From a virus, in IMG/VR virus record IMGVR_UViG_3300021335_000011, positions 1-64,000 of that record: a stretch of 64,000 bases of DNA. One strand, 5' to 3'. Position numbers and translations under genes: made by a program. The notes beneath the pieces are model-generated. The model was not told the DNA's origin. It saw only the letters and a list, made by a program, of their open reading frames with translations, and made no database searches. Below, piece by piece: positions 42,690-51,194 of the stretch; position 1 is the stretch's first letter, and every line of letters starts with the position of its first letter.

Positions 42690-43277
42690 TTTAACATCTG
42701 GATTAAATCCATCTAAATAAAAATATTTTCCTGGGTATTTAAGGTTTATTTGAGCTAACCAATCTTTGGTTGGTTCATCTACCCATCTGCCTGTCCAAGT
42801 ATCAGGTACAAATTTAAGATCTAAGTGTTTTTTAACCATGTATTCTACATAGTTTTCTTCTCCGTTTACTGGACCAGGTTTTGCGCCAATATCTATCCAA
42901 TGATTTTCGTATTTTTGTTTATTAGCTATAAACTCATCGTAAATATATTTAGTATCTGAAGGATAAAACTTATAAAAACCCCCGTTTAATTCACATTGCG
43001 AATCTTCCCACCAAGATCTTATACTTAGAAATTCTCCTCTTTTAATTGGGTATTCTAATAATTCCATATAGTTGTTTATTAAATCAATATCAATATCAAG
43101 TACAATAATTGGTTCATCAGACTTTTCTTTAAAAAAATTTAATTTATTCCATTGGAGTTTTAGACCATTATTTTCAGTATGTAGTACATGTAATCGATCA
43201 ATCTTTTCAATAAGATTTATTTCATAATCAAATCCATACTTATCACCAATGCGACACGTGTATACATCTAAACCCAT
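42669..43277 (-). CDS. GT-A type glycosyltransferase-like protein (cassette end)
   Basis: A 202-residue protein. VYTCRIGDKYGFDY opens it; PIIVLDIDIDLINN near residue 75 is the DxD-like metal motif; LNGGFYKFYP and a C-terminal VKLLHYTM (His of the metal site) follow the GT8-like order. It resembles its neighbour at 43268 in plan (CxxGDKYG at the N-terminus) and is probably a paralogue. Last gene of the antisense cassette, converging with the virion gene at 42689. Confidence 0.62.
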   Translation of the reverse strand: MGLDVYTCRIGDKYGFDYEINLIEKIDRLHVLHTENNGLKLQWNKLNFFKEKSDEPIIVLDIDIDLINNYMELLEYPIKRGEFLSIRSWWEDSQCELNGGFYKFYPSDTKYIYDEFIANKQKYENHWIDIGAKPGPVNGEENYVEYMVKKHLDLKFVPDTWTGRWVDEPTKDWLAQINLKYPGKYFYLDGFNPDVKLLHYTM

Positions 43278-44038
43278 AGTTTTTTTACCTGCTCAAATAG
43301 CTTTGCTGCATCATGTAATTCAAAATTAGTTGCGTCGTACTGATCAGTATTAAATACACACATAATTTTATCTTCTCTAATTTTATGTTTCGTTAAGTCA
43401 TCAGGCCATTCACATCCTCTATTAAAACTATAGTACATTGAAGATGGTACGAAGTCAAACAAATCTAAATGCCTTTGACTAATAAAATTGTCTGTACCAC
43501 CAGTAAATAAATGGTATATACGTTCGGCATATATCAGTGCGTCAATCCATATAAGTGCTAATTGCTTATCTTCCCACATATAGAATCCGCCATTATTATG
43601 CGCTCCTCTTCTATGTTTCCAATCAGGCCGTTTTTCGTATTCTCTATTATGCCACCACGATCTGCCAGTTAGGGGTTTATCGAATAAGTCGAGTAAGGGA
43701 GTCATATCATTATGTATGATCATATCTAGATCTAGCGCGATTCTCGTTCCTTTTAACCCCCAACCGTTAGGTTTAAAGTAATTAAGTTTTGGCCTATCCC
43801 ATAATCTTGGTAGACCATTTCTCCAATTATTAGATGCAAACATTTCTTGCGGAGTAGATTCTGGTAAGTCGGTTAAAAAAGGTAAAACTTCAATATCACT
43901 ATCAAGACCATGAGTATTTTCAGTCTGACAATAAAACTTATGTTTTGTTGGTAAGTGCCGTTTAACCATAGTCTTTAATCTATTAGCATATTCAGGGCCG
44001 TACTTATCACCCCACTTACTACATAAAACATGAATCAT
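43268..44038 (-). CDS. GT-A type glycosyltransferase-like protein
   Basis: A 256-residue protein opening MIHVLCSKWGDKYGPEY, with RIALDLDMIIHND (DxD) near residue 98, GRSWWHNREY and then AHNNGGFYMWED, the usual acceptor-side segment. GGTDNFISQRHLDLFDF suggests a GT8-like C-terminal region. Donor unknown. It overlaps the genes on both sides by 4-10 bases, so the cassette is translated as a coupled series. Confidence 0.66.
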   Translation of the reverse strand: MIHVLCSKWGDKYGPEYANRLKTMVKRHLPTKHKFYCQTENTHGLDSDIEVLPFLTDLPESTPQEMFASNNWRNGLPRLWDRPKLNYFKPNGWGLKGTRIALDLDMIIHNDMTPLLDLFDKPLTGRSWWHNREYEKRPDWKHRRGAHNNGGFYMWEDKQLALIWIDALIYAERIYHLFTGGTDNFISQRHLDLFDFVPSSMYYSFNRGCEWPDDLTKHKIREDKIMCVFNTDQYDATNFELHDAAKLFEQVKKLWV

Positions 44039-44655
44039 TGTCGACCTATAATCATAAATCTTTTACAGTCATTATAATTATCAAATGGTTTTTCACCCTG
44101 ATAATACACATCAGTAATAGCAGTTTGTTCTTTAAATTCTTCTAAGCTATGTGCACAATTTACGTGTGCATCTTCTTGAGTAAAATCATTTGATTGAAAT
44201 GCGCATAAGCCTTCAAAGTTTATATCTTTCATATGCCACATATGTTCGCATGAAGTATTGATTATAATATCTGCTTTCATATCTCTTATATCAAAACTAA
44301 TATCTTTTACTTCAGTCGTAATATCTTTATTCATCCATTTTGCTATTTTCATAGCTTCGATATCGTAGTCAATAAGATGTATATTTGATATATCAGTTAA
44401 ATAATATTTTAATAACGGTACTAAAACGGTGCCATACCATGATCCTAAAACTACAATCTTTTTATTTTTAATAGATGCAGCTGGAGACATAGATAATTGT
44501 TCTACTAACCATGATTTAGCCATAACTTGATTTTGAGAAAATGATTTCGCAAAGTCTTTTATCCTATGTGGATAATAATGATTTATATGTAGCATTGCAT
44601 TTGAAAATTCCCAAAACGGAATAGGAAATTTATGCATTGTTCGTGTAGTACTCAA
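44035..44655 (-). CDS. class I SAM methyltransferase-like protein
   Basis: A 206-residue protein from TTG 44655; ATG 44637 is an alternative start with a poorer ribosome-binding site. SAM motifs are IVVLGSWYGTVLVPLL (motif I), IHLIDYDIEAMKIA (motif II, acidic residue) and ADIIINTSCEHMWHM (motif IV). The rest resembles small phage methyltransferases acting on metabolites or proteins. It overlaps the radical SAM gene by 26 bases. Confidence 0.68.
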   Translation of the reverse strand: MSTTRTMHKFPIPFWEFSNAMLHINHYYPHRIKDFAKSFSQNQVMAKSWLVEQLSMSPAASIKNKKIVVLGSWYGTVLVPLLKYYLTDISNIHLIDYDIEAMKIAKWMNKDITTEVKDISFDIRDMKADIIINTSCEHMWHMKDINFEGLCAFQSNDFTQEDAHVNCAHSLEEFKEQTAITDVYYQGEKPFDNYNDCKRFMIIGRQ

Positions 44656-45400
44656 AACTTTCTTTTCCTAATACTTGACCATTTACATTACAACTTAAAC
44701 ACGGACTCATATCTCTACGATTTTTAGCTAACATATTTCGATATGAGTTCATATAACTAGATTCCCAAATTTTATGTATAGGTTCTCTGTTTACATTACC
44801 CATAACTTTAGATACATTCCAATCATTACTACATAACCCGACATCGCCATTCCAATTTATAAACATTTTGTAAAACGGTAAAAAACATGCTTTGTTAATT
44901 TTTAATGATTTTGGTTTTTTCCATAAATCATTTCTATTAACTTCAACTTCTGTAGGCAGTCCATCATAATAATGTTTATAGATTCTTTCTATATCATATT
45001 GTTGTAAAAAAGACTCATAATGTTCTGTCATATCTGCATCATACATTGATACTTTTATGCAATTTATACCCGCGTTGACAAGCCCGCGACTTAAATTAGG
45101 TGTTAAATAATCACCATTAGTTATAAGTTTTATCTGTTTAAATTGTACACTATTTTTAAGAGTTTGTACATAGTTAATTATCTTTTTATGCAATAAAGGT
45201 TCTCCAAAACCAGCTAAGGTTATGGTTCCTGTATAATTAATTTCTCTAAGTGCTGATGAAATAGAGTCAATTGTTTTATGACTCATTTGATTTTTTGTAT
45301 TTTCGAAACCTACTCCGCGAGGGCAAAAACTGCAGGTACGATTGCATATATCAATGAGATTAAGTTCTACTGAAGAAAGCGTGTTCTTTGTCAAGTGCAC
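44630..45400 (-). CDS. radical SAM enzyme with SPASM-like C-terminus
   Basis: A 256-residue protein from GTG 45400. The [4Fe-4S]-binding CxxxCxxC is C19, C23, C26 (ICNRTCSFCPRG). The TITLAGFGEPLL segment matches the GGE-like SAM-binding motif. The C-terminus has additional Cys (KACFLPFYKMFINWNGDVGLC, PCLSCNVNG) in the SPASM arrangement that binds auxiliary clusters. SPASM proteins often modify peptides or proteins, but some act on sugars or aminoglycosides. The only radical enzyme in the cassette; the start overlaps the aminotransferase by 41 bases. Confidence 0.85.
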   Translation of the reverse strand: MHLTKNTLSSVELNLIDICNRTCSFCPRGVGFENTKNQMSHKTIDSISSALREINYTGTITLAGFGEPLLHKKIINYVQTLKNSVQFKQIKLITNGDYLTPNLSRGLVNAGINCIKVSMYDADMTEHYESFLQQYDIERIYKHYYDGLPTEVEVNRNDLWKKPKSLKINKACFLPFYKMFINWNGDVGLCSNDWNVSKVMGNVNREPIHKIWESSYMNSYRNMLAKNRRDMSPCLSCNVNGQVLGKESFEYYTNNA

Positions 45401-46238
45401 TTTTTGTTACCATACTACGATTTATCAATGACATCCGAGCATGATCATCAAACTCTTTTAGATGATAATGTCGAATAAACTTTTCATAATTTTTTATCAA
45501 CACGTAATTAGAGTGTGACTCTATACAATTATAATTCTTTTCTATATATGCTTTAGTTTGATTCATTCTTTTTACATGATGTGGTATTTCATCGAGTATA
45601 GAAACTAAGTTGCGAGTCATACCACCTATGCATACTTGTGCGGGTCTCAAGTTTTGTATTTCATTTATAATAGGCTCATGACCAATGGCCCATCCGAATC
45701 GAGCTCCAGGTAATGCAATAGATTTACTTAACGTTTTTAATATAAGTAATTTACTTGAACCTAGTTTTCTCTCGGGCATATCACAAAAATCGCCATAGGC
45801 TTCATCAACGATAACTAATTTGTGTTTATCTAATAATTTATCGTATGATTCTAATCTTGTACCATTAGTGCCGTGCGGGTTACTTACATAACAGACATCA
45901 TCACCATGCGGTATGTTATATAATTTTTGTATCATATGGATTGGTTTCCATGAATTATGATGTGATGTCATAGATAATCCGCGTTCTTTGATGATTAAAC
46001 CAATACGCATTATTAATTCACTTAATCCTAAACCAATTGCAATTTGACGAGTATTTACTGAATGATAGTCTGCTAATATATTATAACATCTACTAGTATC
46101 AACATAGCTATTTAAGTCAAATTCCCATATAGGGTTTGCTGCATCAAAACATACATTTGTTGATAAATCAATCTTATAATCGTGATGATATTGATCTTCA
46201 TCCCAAGCTGGTCTTAAGCCCAGATTTTTTGTATCCAT
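45360..46238 (-). CDS. HisC/CobD-like class I/II PLP aminotransferase
   Basis: A 292-residue fold-type I enzyme, shorter than HisC (about 350). Visible are IGLGLSELIMRIG (PLP-phosphate region), YVSNPHGTNGT, LVIVDEAYGDFCD (Asp contacting the PLP nitrogen) and LKTLSKSIALPGARFGWAIG with the Schiff-base Lys. HisC/CobD relatives act on phosphorylated amino acids or amino alcohols. In the cassette it may supply an amino sugar or an aminated side chain. It overlaps neighbours by 41 and 25 bases. Confidence 0.82.
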   Translation of the reverse strand: MDTKNLGLRPAWDEDQYHHDYKIDLSTNVCFDAANPIWEFDLNSYVDTSRCYNILADYHSVNTRQIAIGLGLSELIMRIGLIIKERGLSMTSHHNSWKPIHMIQKLYNIPHGDDVCYVSNPHGTNGTRLESYDKLLDKHKLVIVDEAYGDFCDMPERKLGSSKLLILKTLSKSIALPGARFGWAIGHEPIINEIQNLRPAQVCIGGMTRNLVSILDEIPHHVKRMNQTKAYIEKNYNCIESHSNYVLIKNYEKFIRHYHLKEFDDHARMSLINRSMVTKSALDKEHAFFSRT

Positions 46239-46828
46239 TTTTCTTCTCTTAATTCATCTTGCTTCTTTTCTAAGAATATATGAATTTGATCTAATGGTTT
46301 ATCATAGAGTAAGAAATCTTTTGGAAACCTGTGTTCTATGAATGAATCAATACCAGTAAAAATACTCGTTATTTTTTCTTTGTTGTTTATAAAATATTCC
46401 CATATATGGTGTCGCTGTGTATCTTTATTCCACATTAATACCGAAGAATTAATAGAACAATAACGTTGAGTATTGCCAATTGTATCTTTTTTTAACTGAC
46501 TTAAATCTACCCAATCTGTGTGTATAAATTTCATATGTTTACCAGGATTGTAAAAATTGTTTATATCACCTTTAACAAGAATATCTAAATCAAAAAATAT
46601 ACCTGATTCTATAAAACTTTCGTCAAATAAAACCATTTTTGCCCACCATTTTTCTAATCCATAGTCAGGCATTTTAATAGTACGTATATACGAGGGCAAT
46701 GTAGAAGTATCATCAGTGATACAATATAATTTGTAATGTCTGTCATAGCATTGAGAGATCATACTCTCTAACTTAATTACAAATTCATCAGTATACCGAG
46801 TGCCTACCTTCACGCAATAAAAATTCAT
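46214..46828 (-). CDS. GT-A type glycosyltransferase-like protein
   Basis: A 204-residue protein. MNFYCVKVGTRYTDEFVIKLESMI opens as in its relatives here; IFFDLDILVKGD near residue 98 is the DxD motif; SINSSVLMWN is the acceptor-side segment; TGIDSFIEHRF follows. C-terminal half is basic and charged (EKKQDELREEKW). Fits a nucleotide-sugar transferase of the LPS type. Overlaps the next upstream gene by 41 bases. Confidence 0.64.
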   Translation of the reverse strand: MNFYCVKVGTRYTDEFVIKLESMISQCYDRHYKLYCITDDTSTLPSYIRTIKMPDYGLEKWWAKMVLFDESFIESGIFFDLDILVKGDINNFYNPGKHMKFIHTDWVDLSQLKKDTIGNTQRYCSINSSVLMWNKDTQRHHIWEYFINNKEKITSIFTGIDSFIEHRFPKDFLLYDKPLDQIHIFLEKKQDELREEKWIQKIWA

Positions 46829-47426
46829 ATCTGTCTAACCATAAATCTGAGTGTTTAGTATTGCTATATTTATCGTGTAGTGGAACTCCATCTGTAAAAT
46901 GAATACCTTTAGGATTATTGAAATCATAATAACCCTCGAGCGTATTCCATTCTAAAGGCAAATTGCCAATGTGTTTATCATCTAACCAACGGAATTGATG
47001 AAAAAATAGTGGATCTTCGGTACTTAAAGTATACGGAGTTAAAACTTTATTTGCAGGATGAGAACAATTCCATAGCATTAATGATGACCAATTCTTTCTT
47101 TTATACGTGGTCTGCTCTTGGCCAACCATTTTAAGTTTAGATTTCGGTCTATAGTTAGGATGTTTTGCTACACACACTGCATATTTTGAATCTGCATAAT
47201 GTAATAGTTTTCTCAGATCATCTGTAAAATAAAAGTCTGAGTCACAAAATACATGCCAGCCGTCGTACTTCATCATATATGGAACCATGAATCGTGACAT
47301 AGTAAAGGCTGTAGAACCTTTTCTTAAAAACATATTTTGTGTTGGTATAGATTCAACTGACACTGTTGATTCACATACAAGATATTGATCTACGAGATCA
47401 TCATCCCATCCGATTACGCATTTCAT
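46788..47426 (-). CDS. glycosyltransferase-like protein
   Basis: A 212-residue protein. WHVFCDSDFYFTDDL near residue 60 is a DxD-type motif; YAVCVAKHPNY, SSLMLWNCSHPANKVL and LPLEWNTLEGYYDF follow in GT8-like order, and IHFTDGVPLHDKY has a candidate metal-binding His. Lacks the CxxGDKYG start seen in the other cassette transferases, so it forms a distinct subgroup. Overlaps the GT-B-like gene by 26 bases. Confidence 0.62.
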   Translation of the reverse strand: MKCVIGWDDDLVDQYLVCESTVSVESIPTQNMFLRKGSTAFTMSRFMVPYMMKYDGWHVFCDSDFYFTDDLRKLLHYADSKYAVCVAKHPNYRPKSKLKMVGQEQTTYKRKNWSSLMLWNCSHPANKVLTPYTLSTEDPLFFHQFRWLDDKHIGNLPLEWNTLEGYYDFNNPKGIHFTDGVPLHDKYSNTKHSDLWLDRYEFLLREGRHSVY

Positions 47427-48195
47427 CTTTTAAATCACCTGTATCAATGTTTGTTACACCAGTAAAATATTTTTGTACTATCTTATTATCTTCATAGTGA
47501 CTAACGTTATATGTTAATCCTAAATTTCCATTACCTAATAGTACTGGTCTCATTTCGTTCCCTAAAAACATTTCTAATTTTGGTTTCGAAACAAGTAATA
47601 TCGGTGTACCTGTTAATATTGCTAAACACATAAGCGTAGTTCTTTCGGTAACTACAAACTTAGCATGTATCATACAATTAACTATATCTTCCCATTTATC
47701 GCTATAGCTAAATTCTCTAATATTGTGCTCGTTAATACCATCAAGCTGGATACCTCTTACTTGAGCAGTATATTGATCGAACCCCTTAGACTCTGCTTTA
47801 TATACAGCAATATAGTCTTTATCACCTTTCCATTGTTTTTTAAATGGCCAAATGGATGTCCATGTTTCTATATCAGAAAATGGGACATTATCTACTTCAA
47901 AGATTGTATAATCAACTACGAAATCTGGTTTAGTAAAACTATTAATTAAGTATACTAATCTTTCTAGATTTGTTTCTTTATCTTTATCTTTGAATTTACC
48001 AAGTTTTTTTGAATCTACAATTATACGTATAGACCAAACGCTGATTTTAGAAATTTCATTTAACTTTTGGGCTTTAGTTAGTGATGCAGATAATTGGCCT
48101 GCAGAAACATTAAGATCCCACAGTTCTCGCATAATAATTGTGTCGTGATAAGGAGCGTGCGAAGGGTGGTAATTAACTGAGTAAATTTTCTTCAT
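47401..48195 (-). CDS. GT-B/GT9-like putative glycosyltransferase
   Basis: A 264-residue protein. The end of the N-terminal domain has YIAVYKAESKG; the C-terminal domain has WEDIVNCMIHAKFVVTERTTLMCLAILTGTPILLVSKPK, which resembles the nucleotide-sugar-binding part of heptosyltransferases and polysaccharide pyruvyl transferases (segment given with breaks in mind: ERTTLMCLAILTGTPIL). The family call is by pattern only. It joins the four GT-A-like proteins of the cassette. Confidence 0.5.
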   Translation of the reverse strand: MKKIYSVNYHPSHAPYHDTIIMRELWDLNVSAGQLSASLTKAQKLNEISKISVWSIRIIVDSKKLGKFKDKDKETNLERLVYLINSFTKPDFVVDYTIFEVDNVPFSDIETWTSIWPFKKQWKGDKDYIAVYKAESKGFDQYTAQVRGIQLDGINEHNIREFSYSDKWEDIVNCMIHAKFVVTERTTLMCLAILTGTPILLVSKPKLEMFLGNEMRPVLLGNGNLGLTYNVSHYEDNKIVQKYFTGVTNIDTGDLKDEMRNRMG

Positions 48196-48784
48196 TTAGT
48201 ACCTGATCAATTGCTGCATAATATTGGTTTATATCTCCATCATTGTGTATATGGTAGTCGACAGTATCTCTTAGTTGATCTATGAATTTTTCTCTAGCGT
48301 CTAACTCTTTTTCAATTTCAGGCTTGACCAAATACATGTAATTACTTTTTCCTGCAATTCTTGGATCTGATTCAGAATATTGTGCTACTAATCTTTCAAT
48401 TTGCGTTTCACGAGGAGCTGTAATAAGAACATAAGTATTATCATGATCAGGAAATGTGTTTTGAATATGAACTGTTGTACCAGGACACGGAAAATTACAT
48501 ACTTTAAAAAAAGGTCGATCATACATTTTTTCATACGCAAGTTGATTATTAGGCTGTAACATAGCAACATATTCCCTTGAAAACTCAGCATCTAGTTCAG
48601 CATGCGCTTCAGCTTCACCCATTAAATCTGTTGTAGTTCGACTTGGACCTAATGGCCTTTCGTATGACTCATTAAGTGTTGGGTACTCAAAGTCAAATAT
48701 ATTTTGTGTCGGAACACCGCGAGCAAGTGATCTTTGTAAAAAAGTTTTAACTCCTACTCCTTGTAGACCAGTTAATACAAGCAT
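48173..48784 (-). CDS. P-loop kinase-like protein
   Basis: A 203-residue protein. TGLQGVGVKTFL at residues 5-16 is a Walker A-like loop with one extra residue before KT. TYVLITAPRETQIERL resembles a kinase or sulfotransferase region, and the C-terminal half is acidic and helical. It may phosphorylate a small molecule or nucleotide, or be a sulfotransferase relative. The aberrant P-loop lowers certainty. Overlaps both neighbours. Confidence 0.5.
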   Translation of the reverse strand: MLVLTGLQGVGVKTFLQRSLARGVPTQNIFDFEYPTLNESYERPLGPSRTTTDLMGEAEAHAELDAEFSREYVAMLQPNNQLAYEKMYDRPFFKVCNFPCPGTTVHIQNTFPDHDNTYVLITAPRETQIERLVAQYSESDPRIAGKSNYMYLVKPEIEKELDAREKFIDQLRDTVDYHIHNDGDINQYYAAIDQVLNEENLLS

Positions 48785-49509
48785 TAAATTCTCCTAGACA
48801 TCATAGTGTCGTATGCTGAAATTTTTAATCCTATAAAGAATTGATATATGTTATTACCAATAGCATGTGCCTCATGAACCAAGGACGAATCAAAAATATA
48901 AATTTTACCAGGTTTTATGTTATTTATAATTTTATCGTCCATTTTTAATTGCATTTCTGTTGAAGTTGTTCCCCATAATCTTAAATTAGGAGACGGCACT
49001 ATAACATCTACATGCTTTTTAAAATGGCCCATTGCATCCCAACGCAATATAGCACTGCGACAAAGGTGCTCATCAAAAACTTCAATTAATGGTTTTAAAG
49101 ATGGTAAGCTACATAATTCAGTTTTTACATCAATTTCATGGTCAAATAGTATGTTATCAATATTTTGATGTTCCATAAAGTGCTCATCTAAAGGCATTCT
49201 TGATGGATCGTTTTCTTCATCTAATTTACCGGTAAGATTAACTAAAGGAATTCCGTACCGCGGAAAATGTTTATGTGTATCACCCCAATGACTAAAATTA
49301 TTTTTATAAGTTTCTATTTCTTGTAAGAAATTATCTACATCAATTTCAATGTCGGTTTCTACTATTGGTGCAGTATGTAATTCATTATACTCTGCTGCTT
49401 CAATTGCTGGTTGAGAAATATATTTAAAGATAAATGCCATGAGCTTATCTTCTGGTTGTCCCTTCAAATGCGGGTGAGTAGAAAATAATATGTCTAATGC
49501 TTCTTTCAT
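48784..49509 (-). CDS. 2-oxoglutarate/Fe(II) hydroxylase-like protein 1
   Basis: A 241-residue protein. HVD at residues 166-168 and His at 212/215 (SSLVHEAHAIGNN) form a plausible His-Asp-His facial triad; SAILRWDAMGHFKKHVD and LKPGKIYIFD-like text (IKPGKIYIFD) match double-stranded beta-helix dioxygenases. No Arg lies ten residues after the second His, unlike the next two genes, so 2-oxoglutarate anchoring must differ. First of three related genes in a row. The substrate may be a protein Asp/Asn or a small molecule. Confidence 0.55.
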   Translation of the reverse strand: MKEALDILFSTHPHLKGQPEDKLMAFIFKYISQPAIEAAEYNELHTAPIVETDIEIDVDNFLQEIETYKNNFSHWGDTHKHFPRYGIPLVNLTGKLDEENDPSRMPLDEHFMEHQNIDNILFDHEIDVKTELCSLPSLKPLIEVFDEHLCRSAILRWDAMGHFKKHVDVIVPSPNLRLWGTTSTEMQLKMDDKIINNIKPGKIYIFDSSLVHEAHAIGNNIYQFFIGLKISAYDTMMSRRI

Positions 49510-50033
49510 TGCACCATCCTTTTGTAAAAATTTGTCAAATCGCTACCGCCACGAAGACAAACTGTAAAATGCAATCGTTCTTCTTTACCAAGATTTATAG
49601 CTGTGTGCTTAAGTGTAGTTTTTAGGCGATACGTACAACCAATATCTGACATGCGAAGTACATTATCTTCAACTAAGAAAATCGCATCTTCATTTGTTTG
49701 TATAGGAATATGAATTCTATCTGTAAGATCGTAGTGATATGAGTAACCTCTAAATTCACTTCCTAACCACATAAATCTTCCACGACAAACGCCATATAAA
49801 TTATCAAGGTCGTTATAGACTTCTTCAACATAAGTATTTTTAAATAAACGATTGACCTTTGTAAAATCATTCTGATCTAGCTTTTGTTTAAACAAATCGC
49901 CAGTCGGTAATTCATAAGTTTCTCCGTCTGGAGAACTAGTATGAATTTGTTGCGCTTTTAGTTTTGAATCTAATAGACAATGTAAAAGTTTCTTAGAATC
50001 ATATCGTTGTTCTAATTTTTCAAGCATTCGCAT
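49506..50033 (-). CDS. aspartyl/asparaginyl beta-hydroxylase-like protein 2
   Basis: A 175-residue protein with the clearest hydroxylase pattern of the three: HYD at 100-102, H143 in LKHTAINLGKEERLH, and R153 ten residues later as a 2-oxoglutarate anchor. RIHIPIQTNEDAIF between them is typical of the Asp/Asn beta-hydroxylase family, which hydroxylates Asp or Asn in proteins. The coupled neighbours and DS-rich fibres nearby raise the idea of hydroxylated fibre Asp residues (inference). Confidence 0.68.
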   Translation of the reverse strand: MRMLEKLEQRYDSKKLLHCLLDSKLKAQQIHTSSPDGETYELPTGDLFKQKLDQNDFTKVNRLFKNTYVEEVYNDLDNLYGVCRGRFMWLGSEFRGYSYHYDLTDRIHIPIQTNEDAIFLVEDNVLRMSDIGCTYRLKTTLKHTAINLGKEERLHFTVCLRGGSDLTNFYKRMVQ

Positions 50034-50473
50034 ACTTCCTCATAACTAATATCAAAAAAAGATATTTTGAATAAGTATCTATCTTTCTTCCCAAGATTCA
50101 TAACACCATGTTTAATTGTAGTATTTAATACTGCTGTCGTGTATTTAAAGTCACCTATTCCTGGAAATGATACAGGAGCTGGATTATCACTTAATACGTG
50201 GTTGATGGAACATGTGGTATTATAATCAATATGTGGTAATAATACACTATTTTCTTTTAAAATATAATATCGTGGTTTACCAAGTGGCAAAGAATATACA
50301 TTGCAGAAGTGTTCCATTTCTGCAGTGGCCACATCTAATTTTTCATTTGCTATTTTCCAATTATCTGTTGTACCATGTTTAGGATCAGAATAGCTATTTT
50401 GTTTTTGATTAAATAATTCTGACAATAATAATTCATTATCAAAATCATAATCTATGTTGCAAACGGGTTTCAT
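50012..50473 (-). CDS. aspartyl/asparaginyl beta-hydroxylase-like protein 3
   Basis: A 153-residue protein with HID at 81-83, H122 in IKHGVMNLGKKDRYL and R132, the same spacing as protein 2. TTCSINHVLSDNPAPVSFPG lies between. It has the shortest N-terminal region of the three. Overlaps gene 2 by 22 bases and the next upstream gene by 29 bases. The triad looks complete, so activity is plausible. Confidence 0.64.
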   Translation of the reverse strand: MKPVCNIDYDFDNELLLSELFNQKQNSYSDPKHGTTDNWKIANEKLDVATAEMEHFCNVYSLPLGKPRYYILKENSVLLPHIDYNTTCSINHVLSDNPAPVSFPGIGDFKYTTAVLNTTIKHGVMNLGKKDRYLFKISFFDISYEEVCECLKN

Positions 50474-51092
50474 AATCCATCCTTAATGCATGTTCGTCAT
50501 ATGACATAACTTTAGGGTTCCAATCTTCGAATTTGTAATCTCCTCTTGTGTAATACATCATATTTTGGTAACAACTTGTTTCTTCACAATTGGCTACTTG
50601 CACTAAACCTTTATCATAGTTTATCCATTCAATATTGTGAAATTCACTCATTAGTTTTACTACAGCTTTCCACCATAGTTGTTGTTTAGCTCTTTTATTT
50701 CTTTGTTGCATGCTTATAAAAATAAGCTTATGATCAACATTTTCTAAAGTAAATTTTAAAAAATCAGAAAATCCATCCATTAGTTCTTTAGAAAACATTG
50801 GCGGTTTTGCTTGATATTTTCTAGTATTTGGAAATGTGTAATGCCGGTTGCAATATCGTAATATATCTTTGTTATATTCTTTTACTCCCGTCATGATAAT
50901 AGGATTTCCATCATGACCATACAAAACACAATAAAAAATGTGGTCAGAGATCTTAAGATTTTCTTTGGTGTAATTATCTCTTAACCAATTATTTTTATCT
51001 GACAAACAAAGCTCGCGCACTCTTTCGAACTCTTTATTATCGTAATCGAAAATCCAAACTGTACCTGCGTTTATTTTAATCTCTCTATCCAT
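50445..51092 (-). CDS. hypothetical protein, possible GNAT-like fold
   Basis: A 215-residue protein, first gene after the cassette promoter. HIFYCVLYGHDGNPIIMTGVKEYN followed by a predicted helical stretch (MDGFSDFLKFTLENV) and LIFISMQQRNKRAKQQLWWKAVVKLM could be a GNAT-like acetyltransferase arrangement, but the acetyl-CoA loop is not clear. Otherwise unrecognised. Its start is 37 bases downstream of the -10 element. Confidence 0.45.
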   Translation of the reverse strand: MDREIKINAGTVWIFDYDNKEFERVRELCLSDKNNWLRDNYTKENLKISDHIFYCVLYGHDGNPIIMTGVKEYNKDILRYCNRHYTFPNTRKYQAKPPMFSKELMDGFSDFLKFTLENVDHKLIFISMQQRNKRAKQQLWWKAVVKLMSEFHNIEWINYDKGLVQVANCEETSCYQNMMYYTRGDYKFEDWNPKVMSYDEHALRMDYETRLQHRL

Positions 51093-51128
51093 ATGGGTCC
51101 TTTATCCCCTTTTAACTTAATACTACTT

Positions 51129-51157
51129 ATTATACCATATTTTGAGCTGATTGTACA
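51129..51157 (-). promoter_or_regulatory. sigma70-like promoter of the antisense cassette
   Basis: On the minus strand TGTACA (51157-51152), a 17-base spacer ending in TGG, then TATAAT (51134-51129). It is a consensus member of the family seen at 7368 and 9548, in the opposite orientation, so the cassette is predicted to be on earlier than the surrounding late genes. Confidence 0.85.
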
Positions 51158-51159
51158 TG

Positions 51160-51167
51160 TATAAATA
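51160..51167 (+). promoter_or_regulatory. T4-type late promoter, distal of a tandem pair
   Basis: TATAAATA, three bases from the -35 of the opposing cassette promoter and 63 bases before the ATG at 51230. Loading here would compete with the opposing promoter. Confidence 0.6.
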
Positions 51168-51194
51168 GAGTAATAACTCTTAAACAGTTTTATT

